Source: Methanosarcinales archaeon
Lineage (GTDB): Archaea; Halobacteriota; Methanosarcinia; Methanosarcinales; Methanogasteraceae
Length of the DNA: 5,102 nucleotides
Reading direction: 5' to 3'
Assembly (NCBI GenBank): GCA_030594905.1
Contig: JAUVEF010000099.1
Location: 1 to 5,102, forward strand
Part shown: in pieces, positions 1 through 5,102 of the stretch
Numbering within the stretch: the first letter of the stretch is position 1
How the letters are laid out: each line of letters begins with the position of its first letter
Position numbers and translations under genes: made by a program
The notes under the pieces: model-generated
What the model saw: the letters and a program-made list of their open reading frames with translations, nothing else
What the model was told of the DNA's origin: nothing
Databases searched by the model: none

Positions 1-200
1 AACGCCACATAAGAGACCCATGCGAGCGGGACATGGAAATAGAAGATCCGGTAGCTTTGCAGGAGGTTTTGCCACTGTGCATCGGTGTGCAGAGGCGGGC
101 GCTCCGGGGTGATCGCCGGACTTGTGAATGCCATGTAGGTAGCAGCGACAAGAGCTACGATGGTCAGCAGATAGAGTATCTTGATGTTGTTTTTACTCAT
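1..200 (-). CDS. ccmC: Cytochrome c biogenesis protein CcmC (haem-handling membrane protein), 5' part only
   Basis: The minus strand encodes an ATG-started frame of 66 codons that stays open to the window edge, so the C-terminal part of the protein is missing. Residues 6-25 form a first membrane helix. A polar outer loop follows. Residues 50-64 read YRIFYFHVPLAWVSY, which matches the hallmark segment of CcmC/CcsA-type haem-handling proteins; His56 aligns with the first conserved external haem-ligand histidine before the next helix. In the family, CcmC takes haem from the membrane and loads it onto the chaperone CcmE for attachment to apocytochromes c. The start is chosen because the helix begins just after it and no earlier start fits; no Shine-Dalgarno site is visible. 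It is transcribed away from wtpA. The WWD haem-binding loop lies outside the window, so a related CcsA or CcmF paralogue cannot be fully excluded. Confidence 0.82.
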   Translation of the reverse strand, partial: MSKNNIKILYLLTIVALVAATYMAFTSPAITPERPPLHTDAQWQNLLQSYRIFYFHVPLAWVSYVA

Positions 201-1591
<1,391 letters not shown>

Positions 1592-1604
1592 ATGGGTGTG
1601 CCTT

Positions 1605-1671
1605 TGCTGGCGTGTTGGTTGCGCCAGCATATCTCCCCCTTTCAGCTATTTTGGGGTGGTTTTTAATTTTT
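1605..1671 (+). terminator. Hairpin plus T-rich tract after wtpA
   Basis: A perfect 8-base stem (TGCTGGCG at 1605-1612, CGCCAGCA at 1622-1629, 9-base loop) starts 13 bases after the wtpA stop. A weaker CCCC/GGGG pairing and a T-rich run (1660-1671) follow. Archaeal termination mainly depends on the U-tract, so the run near 1660-1671 is the likely 3' end. The remaining bases up to 1751 hold nothing else I can support. Confidence 0.5.
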
Positions 1672-1751
1672 CCCAGCAGTTGAGGTGATGGTGTATGCAC
1701 ACTCGATCCGGGCTATTCGGTGACCTGGCTCTTATGCCTTACTATATGCCA

Positions 1752-2150
1752 CTATGCTATGGAATCCGGCTCCAGTGTCGGAACTAAAAGGATGTGTATG
1801 CTGACACAGACCGCGATCAGGATCAGCACAACCTTTCCGAGTACGAACGGAACCACAAAAGCTGCTGAATATCCTATCGTCAGTGTCAGAAACACAACTG
1901 ACAGGATCTTTGTCCTCATCGGAATCCCTTTTCCATCGTGCCAGTTTCTGATGTAGCTCCCGAACCATCGGTTGTAAAGGAGCCAGTTGTACCAACGCTC
2001 CGAACTTCTGGCATAGCAGACTGCGGCAAGCAGGAGAAACGGGGTGGTCGGCAGAAGCGGGAGAAATATCCCCGCACCCCCGATTATCATGAACGCCGTG
2101 CCCGCAATCTTAAGGAGCATTTCAACTACCCCTTTTGGTCGTTCACACAT
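1752..2150 (-). CDS. DUF454 (YbaN-like) small membrane protein
   Basis: The 132-residue product matches the DUF454/YbaN family of inner-membrane proteins, which have no established biochemical role. The family signature is clear: a first helix with GGAGIFLPLLPTTPFLLLAA (about 24-43), then CYARSSERWYNWLL and the soluble stretch NRWFGSYIRNWHDGKGIP (60-77). Two more helices follow at about 81-101 and 104-123. Length is typical for the family, so it looks complete. I take the ATG at 2150 as the start because a TATA box is centred 27 bases upstream, implying a leaderless message; an internal ATG at residue 11 (2120) is the alternative. It converges on wtpA and diverges from the 54-codon gene/fumarase unit. 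Nothing nearby reveals its job. Confidence 0.85.
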   Translation of the reverse strand: MCERPKGVVEMLLKIAGTAFMIIGGAGIFLPLLPTTPFLLLAAVCYARSSERWYNWLLYNRWFGSYIRNWHDGKGIPMRTKILSVVFLTLTIGYSAAFVVPFVLGKVVLILIAVCVSIHILLVPTLEPDSIA

Positions 2151-2172
2151 GGAATTATCTTGGTCTGTTAAG

Positions 2173-2183
2173 TATATATAATG
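2173..2183 (-). promoter_or_regulatory. TATA box for the DUF454 gene
   Basis: On the minus strand the run ATTATATATA is centred near 2177, 27 bases before the ATG at 2150. A purine-rich GGGGGAAC directly upstream of it is a plausible TFB recognition element. The spacing supports transcription starting at the initiator codon. Confidence 0.6.
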
Positions 2184-2244
2184 TTCCCCCTACTATTTTT
2201 AGTGTGTTTTCCGAATTGATTTCGCATAGTTCAGTATTACTTCA

Positions 2245-2253
2245 AGTATATCC
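2245..2253 (+). promoter_or_regulatory. Possible promoter element for the 54-codon gene and fumarase beta unit
   Basis: A weak TATA-like AGTATATCC lies about 43 bases before the ATG at 2292, which would give a leader of roughly 15 bases. TACTAAT at 2259-2265 is a competing element at leaderless spacing. Neither is strong. The region 2151-2291 is A/T-rich and divergent, and otherwise holds nothing I can name. Confidence 0.25.
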
Positions 2254-2291
2254 CACCATACTAATCACTACCCAAACAAGTTCACCATAAT

Positions 2292-2456
2292 ATGAAACAT
2301 ATCCTCCGGTCTCAGTTTTCTCGTGAACGTTTCCGGTACACGCGGCAGATTTTCGGACGGATCAAAACCCCTTGGTTTCAGGAGTTGAGCCAGACTGGTA
2401 GCCTCGCCTGGGTGGACAACGTTTTAAGCCGGGCAATGCCAGAAACAACCCCATGA
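2292..2456 (+). CDS. Unrecognised 54-residue basic protein, overlapping the fumarase beta gene
   Basis: I do not recognise this gene. It begins ATG AAA CAT and ends in a TGA that shares an ATGA junction with the start of the downstream fumarase beta subunit. The product is 54 residues with a strongly basic, aromatic N-terminal half (residues 5-30 contain seven Arg/Lys plus Phe, Tyr and Trp; for example RERFRYTRQIFGRIKTPWFQEL) and a more neutral C-terminal part. There is no signal peptide, membrane helix or cysteine pair. The case for it being real is the exact 4-base overlap, the lack of any Shine-Dalgarno site before the fumarase ATG, which makes translational coupling attractive, and ordinary-looking codon choice. 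It is not a remnant of the fumarase alpha C-terminus as far as I can tell. A nucleic-acid-binding or enzyme-assisting role is only a guess. Confidence 0.5.
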   Translation: MKHILRSQFSRERFRYTRQIFGRIKTPWFQELSQTGSLAWVDNVLSRAMPETTP

Positions 2457-3019
2457 CCACTCACCACCTGCAAACTCCACTTACTCTGCCCGAAATTCTC
2501 CGGCTTCGTGCGGGTGATCTCGTGTATCTGGATGGAACAGTTGTTACAGCCAGAGACCGGGCTCACGAGCGCATATTGCAGAGACCTGCGACTCCGTTTG
2601 ACTCTGATGGTGCCGTGATCTATCACTGCGGTCCGGTCATGCGGGATGTGGATGGATCGTGGCAGGTGGTTGCAGCAGGACCGACTACAAGCGCCCGCAT
2701 GGACTCGCATACAGATGAACTTCTGAAACGGTTTGATGTACGTGCCATCATCGGCAAGGGCGGGATGTCGATGTCGGTTGCTGATGTGATGCTGAACCGG
2801 TGCGTGTATCTTGCGGCGGTTGGTGGGTGTGCTGTGGTTGCAGCAGACCGTATCGCTGTGCGGGATGTGCACTGGCTCGATCTTGGCATGGCAGAGGCGG
2901 TCTGGGTGCTTGATGTGCATGATTTCGGACCGCTCATCGTCGGGATCGATGCGCACGGGCGAAATTTGTTTGATGAGGTAAAATCCCGGGCAAAGAAGCG
3001 ATTATTGGATATGTTCTAA
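2453..3019 (+). CDS. Class I fumarate hydratase / L(+)-tartrate dehydratase beta subunit
   Basis: The 188-residue product is the stand-alone beta subunit (swivelling C-terminal domain) of the two-subunit iron-sulfur hydro-lyases that interconvert fumarate and malate or dehydrate tartrate. Family marks in order are HLQTPL (5-10), LRAGDLVYLDGTV (18-30), ARDRAHER (33-40), GPTTSARMD (76-84), IGKGGM (100-105), YLAAVGGCA (119-127) and DLGMAEAVWVLDV (143-155). The length is normal and all main motifs are intact. The oxygen-sensitive 4Fe-4S cluster is held by the alpha subunit, which is not in the window; in some methanogens the two subunits are encoded at separate loci, so this is not a sign of decay. 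The ATG is fixed by the conserved N-terminus and overlaps the stop of the preceding 54-codon gene, pointing to a shared transcript. Fumarase is likelier than tartrate dehydratase in an archaeon with a partial citric acid pathway, but sequence alone does not decide. Confidence 0.92.
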   Translation: MTTHHLQTPLTLPEILRLRAGDLVYLDGTVVTARDRAHERILQRPATPFDSDGAVIYHCGPVMRDVDGSWQVVAAGPTTSARMDSHTDELLKRFDVRAIIGKGGMSMSVADVMLNRCVYLAAVGGCAVVAADRIAVRDVHWLDLGMAEAVWVLDVHDFGPLIVGIDAHGRNLFDEVKSRAKKRLLDMF

Positions 3020-3143
3020 ATCGGGTCTCTGACATCTCACGTTGCAGTGACCAAAACTTATAAGGAGTTGACCATTTTATTCGATTCAACACACTTTGGT
3101 TACGGGTGTTTATCGAGATTTTAGTCTATTTCTGGAAGTTTTT

Positions 3144-3219
3144 ATCACGAATTACACGAATAGACGAATGGTACGAATTTATCCCGTTTTAGTATTCGTG
3201 TAATTCGTTTATTCGTGAT
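3144..3219. repeat. Inverted array of ACGAAT repeats (palindromic element)
   Basis: Four direct copies of ACGAAT start at 3147, 3156, 3164 and 3173, spaced 9, 8 and 9 bases. Three reverse copies (ATTCGT) follow at 3194, 3203 and 3211, spaced 9 and 8. The inner arms form a perfect 16-base inverted repeat, 3147-3162 against 3193-3208, around a 30-base spacer. The outer ends also match: ATCACGAAT at 3144-3152 and ATTCGTGAT at 3211-3219. It may be an interspersed palindromic or MITE-like element, or a regulator-binding array; the sequence cannot distinguish these. Confidence 0.75.
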
Positions 3220-3245
3220 CTCTACGCCTCCAATGTCCCACAGGC

Positions 3246-3282
3246 ACAATTCATCTTACGAGCTGCTTGCAACTTGAATTGT
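3246..3282. repeat. Perfect 8-base inverted repeat
   Basis: ACAATTCA at 3246-3253 is mirrored by TGAATTGT at 3275-3282 around a 21-base loop. It lies 27 bases past the ACGAAT array. It is too far from either gene end to be a clear terminator and has no T-tract after it. Confidence 0.4.
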
Positions 3283-3417
3283 CAAAGAGCCTCCAAATTT
3301 GGGAACGATTTGGGCGTGTCAAAACCGCACATGTCCGGTGAGTTGTGGTAAATCGCCACCAAGTATGAAAACGATTGGATTGATATAATCAGTGCAATCC
3401 GCGTTTCTGTGGCTAAA

Positions 3418-3428
3418 AACTTTATATG
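3418..3428 (+). promoter_or_regulatory. Orphan TATA box
   Basis: AACTTTATATG is a good archaeal TATA match with an A-rich upstream flank. It predicts a transcript starting near 3450 and heading rightwards into the 3' end of the DUF106 gene as antisense. The only downstream frames are an 18-codon one from ATG 3455 and a 93-codon one from ATG 3445, the latter beginning before the predicted start site and half antisense to DUF106. Neither is convincing. Confidence 0.3.
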
Positions 3429-3588
3429 CTACTGATTAACACGGATGGATACGTATGGACCCGGATTGCCGGTTGTTTGCGTCGTTGGATCCATTAAAAG
3501 ACTCCACATAATATTGGATATGTTCTCAAAGTCGGTACTATCTGAAAAGTTCCGGGCGTTTCCACCGAATAACCCGCGTTGCACCACC

Positions 3589-3600
3589 AAAATCAAAAAG
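3589..3600 (-). terminator. T-tract terminator after the DUF106 gene
   Basis: On the minus strand CTTTTTGATTTT begins 10 bases after the DUF106 stop codon. A run of Ts soon after the stop is the usual archaeal intrinsic termination signal. No hairpin is needed or clearly present. Confidence 0.5.
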
Positions 3601-3609
3601 CACCGAAAC

Positions 3610-4233
3610 TCAGGCTCCGCCGATGTCAAGCGCCTTTCTGATGACCTGGCTGATTGGAAGCGAGCACAACATATACCAGACGATCCAGTAATAGAAGACT
3701 CCTGCAAAAGCGGGCTCCATAAGTGATTTTTCACCCCAGAACGGGAATACCAGGGTAAAGTCGGGGTGGGCGCTCACAAATGCCATCGCCCAGAAGAACA
3801 GTGGTAACGTGAGTATGCTGATGTATGCCATCGGTTTGAGTTGTTGTTTCATCATCTTTCCCTGGTCACCCATCATAGCGGCCCGTTGCTCATCCAGCTT
3901 CTTGAGTTTCTGCTTGTTCTCTGCGAGCTGTGCTTCTCTGTATTCCTTCTGAAATGCCTTCATCTTGTCGCCAAAAGAGCGCATCAACTCCCAGTCGATG
4001 GTGTACTTCTGTATGAGTGATGCATACAGGGCAGTGATTGCAGCCATCACAAGAAGCGTTATATGGATCGGCAACACGCTTGCCAGCGGACCGATCAGGA
4101 CACTTACACTCGTGCCAACCATGTCCCTGAATTCCTGCCCCCGCCCGAGCACCTCCATTAGTATCATTCCAATAAACAGCGAGATACCGAGTGACAGTGC
4201 CAGTCGTTCAAGTGTGTCCTTCCAGTTGGTCAT
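3610..4233 (-). CDS. DUF106 membrane protein (archaeal EMC3/TMCO1/Oxa1-superfamily homologue)
   Basis: The 207-residue product belongs to the DUF106 family, the archaeal branch of the Oxa1/YidC insertase superfamily that includes eukaryotic EMC3 and TMCO1; these proteins help insert and fold membrane proteins. A first hydrophobic helix is at about 11-29 and a second at 45-72. A long charged, Lys/Glu/Gln-rich coiled-coil hairpin follows (about 75-125, with KAFQKEYREAQLAENKQKLKKL inside it split by no breaks). A methionine-rich stretch (MMGDQGKMMKQQLKPM) lies beside the third helix at 134-154, as in relatives where this segment meets the translocated substrate. The family's C-terminal signature, a helix reading IVWYMLCSLPISQVIRKALDI, is at 184-204. 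Length is typical and the protein looks intact. In many archaea this gene neighbours secY and adk; here it stands alone. The ATG at 4233 is backed by a TATA element at leaderless spacing. Confidence 0.88.
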   Translation of the reverse strand: MTNWKDTLERLALSLGISLFIGMILMEVLGRGQEFRDMVGTSVSVLIGPLASVLPIHITLLVMAAITALYASLIQKYTIDWELMRSFGDKMKAFQKEYREAQLAENKQKLKKLDEQRAAMMGDQGKMMKQQLKPMAYISILTLPLFFWAMAFVSAHPDFTLVFPFWGEKSLMEPAFAGVFYYWIVWYMLCSLPISQVIRKALDIGGA

Positions 4234-4256
4234 ACGAAAGTACCCGCGTCACCGAT

Positions 4257-4266
4257 GCATAAAAAG
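4257..4266 (-). promoter_or_regulatory. TATA box for the DUF106 gene
   Basis: On the minus strand CTTTTTATGC is centred near 4261, about 28 bases before the ATG at 4233. This matches the leaderless spacing at wtpA and the DUF454 gene. A GGTGA lies between it and the ATG but is about 20 bases away, too far for a Shine-Dalgarno site. Confidence 0.45.
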
Positions 4267-4310
4267 TTATAGGTGAACGGCTTTCCATCGGTGAATTGTG
4301 CCCCCAAGCC

Positions 4311-4463
4311 GTGCCCCGTCCGTGGTTGCATGGAAAGTACCAGCAACCGAATCATCGTATAAACACCACCGGCATACAACTGGGACATACCGATGTTATT
4401 TATGTGAGTGATGCCAATCTGAAAAAGTCAGCAATTACCAAGAACGGGAAGGTTCGGGTTTAA
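4311..4463 (+). pseudogene. Possible gene remnant or GTG-started 50-residue ORF before the archaeosortase
   Basis: A frame without an ATG stays open from 4263 to a TAA at 4461-4463, two bases before the archaeosortase ATG. Read from GTG 4311 it gives 50 residues; a TTG at 4296 is the other usable start. The C-terminal half (for example GHTDVIYVSDANLKK, then ITKNGKVRV) has the composition of a real soluble protein end. I do not recognise it. It could be the 3' scar of a decayed gene, a short non-ATG gene co-transcribed with the archaeosortase, or chance. A TATA-like TTATTTATG at 4396-4404 lies inside it and could be the archaeosortase promoter, which would argue against it being active. Confidence 0.25.
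4396..4404 (+). promoter_or_regulatory. Possible promoter of the archaeosortase unit
   Basis: TTATTTATG is the best TATA-like element upstream of the ATG at 4466. It predicts a start near 4427 and a leader of about 40 bases, unlike the leaderless genes nearby. GGGAAGG at 4446-4452 is a possible but distant Shine-Dalgarno match (13 bases before the ATG). Confidence 0.3.
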
Positions 4464-4465
4464 CC

Positions 4466-4984
4466 ATGAAGATAAATATCACAAAAAACGATTTGATCGA
4501 TTACATCAATTCGAACAAAGATGTTATACGATTCATCGCTTTATTTGTCTCCTTCTGTACTGTCTTTTACCTCTTTTATTACTATTTCATGGACTATTTT
4601 GCTTTTCTTGAAAATATCACTGCATCCCTCCTCGGATTCTTGCTGCGCATCTTTGGTGTGGACGCCGCCGTAACCGGAAACACCGTGACGATGGATCGTT
4701 TATCGCTCAGGATCATTGATGAGTGCACTGCTATGTTCGGGTCGATCGTATACATCTCCTGCGTACTGGCATACCCGACCGATCCAAAAAAGAAGATCAT
4801 CGGCATTGTTCTTGGCATTCCGTGTCTGTATGCGATTAACATGGTACGGCTTGTCGTTCTTGCTTTTGTGGGGCTCTTTAGTCCTGAAATATTTGAGTTT
4901 GTGCATACATATCTCTGGCAAACGATCTTTATCGTATTCGTGATTGTCATCTGGCTTATCTGGGTAGATCGGGTGGTGAAATGA
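4466..4984 (+). CDS. Exosortase/archaeosortase family transpeptidase, exosortase H-like
   Basis: The 172-residue product is an integral-membrane cysteine transpeptidase of the exosortase/archaeosortase family. Such enzymes recognise a C-terminal tripartite sorting signal on exported proteins, cleave it and pass the protein to a lipid or other anchor. The catalytic triad is visible: Cys87 in DECTAMF, Arg128 in INMVRLV and His147 in FVHTYLWQ. Membrane helices lie at about 20-43, 50-65, 88-103, 110-135 and 150-168. The compact size, the AYPTDPKKK loop and the FEFVHTYLWQ segment resemble the exosortase H subgroup rather than the larger PGF-CTERM archaeosortase A; this subgroup call is from memory of family patterns. 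Its stop overlaps the next membrane-protein gene by ATGA, so the two are probably translated together. No sorting-signal substrate is visible in the window. The ATG is the first in frame, 2 bases after an upstream TAA. Confidence 0.85.
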   Translation: MKINITKNDLIDYINSNKDVIRFIALFVSFCTVFYLFYYYFMDYFAFLENITASLLGFLLRIFGVDAAVTGNTVTMDRLSLRIIDECTAMFGSIVYISCVLAYPTDPKKKIIGIVLGIPCLYAINMVRLVVLAFVGLFSPEIFEFVHTYLWQTIFIVFVIVIWLIWVDRVVK

Positions 4985-5102
4985 AGGATAAGATCAATTT
5001 TCTCGTTAAGTTTTTGATTTTAACCGTTGTGCTCTTTCTGGTCTGGATTCCGGTTGGTAAAGTATATCTTTTACTGCTGGCATGGACATCAAAGGCTGTG
5101 CT
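4981..5102 (+). CDS. Membrane protein coupled to the archaeosortase, 5' part only
   Basis: Forty codons are present before the window ends. The product starts MKDKINFLVKF and continues into a hydrophobic helix (about 8-25, LVKFLILTVVLFLVWIPV), with a second hydrophobic segment beginning at about 28 (VYLLLLAWTSKAV). The ATG overlaps the archaeosortase stop in an ATGA junction, showing it is the next gene of the same operon. Exosortase H genes are commonly followed by a small membrane protein annotated as exosortase H-associated, and the position and helix pattern here fit that. The function of that partner is not established. Too little sequence is present to confirm the family. Confidence 0.65.
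   Translation, partial: MKDKINFLVKFLILTVVLFLVWIPVGKVYLLLLAWTSKAV

Larger units (their letters stand above)
3020..3609. other. Long intergenic region without a convincing gene
   Basis: These 590 bases lie between the ends of two convergent genes, so no promoter for either is needed here. The region holds an inverted array of ACGAAT repeats, a separate 8-base-stem hairpin and an orphan TATA box, each listed separately. A small dyad (GGATTG 3377-3382, CAATCC 3395-3400) also lies here. No tRNA or rRNA is apparent. A small structured RNA is possible but unsupported. Confidence 0.5.

Noticed and set aside
1695..1787. 30-codon frame preceded by a GAGGTG Shine-Dalgarno-like sequence
   Set aside because: Although the ribosome-site match is good, the frame runs antisense into the DUF454 gene, no promoter is evident, and the product has no visible features.
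2378..2956. Long minus-strand frame of 192 codons
   Set aside because: It is antisense to the fumarase beta gene, whose conserved motifs leave no doubt; the His/Cys/Arg-rich translation is typical of a shadow frame.
2453..3019. Absence of the fumarase alpha subunit as a sign of gene loss
   Set aside because: Separate loci for the two subunits are known in methanogens and the beta subunit is intact, so this is ordinary.
3144..3219. ACGAAT array as a CRISPR
   Set aside because: The repeat unit is only 6 bases with 2-3 base gaps and an inverted second half; there are no spacers of CRISPR length.
3445..3726. Plus-strand 93-codon frame after the orphan TATA box
   Set aside because: Its start lies before the predicted transcription start, its second half is antisense to DUF106, and the translation shows no recognisable domain.

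Overview
The window looks like a piece of an archaeal chromosome, probably from a cytochrome-bearing euryarchaeal lineage related to methanogens or anaerobic methane/alkane oxidisers. Three things point there. The proteins are archaeal in type: a WtpA-type tungstate-binding lipoprotein, a DUF106 (EMC3/TMCO1-like) membrane protein, an exosortase/archaeosortase, and a CcmC-type haem protein. Several genes have TATA boxes centred about 27-29 bases before their start codons, which fits leaderless mRNAs. Shine-Dalgarno sites are mostly missing. The exact lineage is inference and cannot be fixed from this sequence alone.

Layout, left to right. At 1-200 on the minus strand is the 5' end of ccmC, cut by the window edge. 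A divergent intergenic region of about 280 bases follows. wtpA (tungstate/molybdate-binding lipoprotein, plus strand, preferred start 485) ends at 1591 and is followed by a hairpin and T-tract. Convergent to it is a DUF454/YbaN-like membrane protein (1752-2150, minus). A divergent promoter region (2151-2291) leads to a 54-codon unrecognised gene (2292-2456, plus), which overlaps the start of a fumarase/tartrate dehydratase beta subunit (2453-3019) by an ATGA junction. A 590-base stretch without a convincing gene follows. It holds an inverted array of ACGAAT repeats, a separate hairpin and an orphan TATA box. The DUF106 gene (3610-4233, minus) comes next. The right end has an exosortase H-like archaeosortase (4466-4984, plus) with an intact Cys/Arg/His triad. 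It is joined by another ATGA overlap to a membrane protein that runs off the window (4981-5102), and it is preceded by a degraded-looking or non-ATG small reading frame.

Functionally this is a mosaic of short transcription units rather than one pathway. CcmC serves c-type cytochrome maturation. WtpA feeds tungstate or molybdate to an importer whose permease and ATPase are not in the window. The fumarase beta subunit needs an alpha subunit encoded elsewhere. DUF106 is a membrane-protein biogenesis factor. The archaeosortase pair processes and anchors surface proteins. I see no transposase, CRISPR array, tRNA or rRNA. The parts least explained are the 54-codon gene coupled to the fumarase subunit, the ACGAAT inverted repeat array, and the archaeosortase cassette with the reading-frame remnant in front of it.
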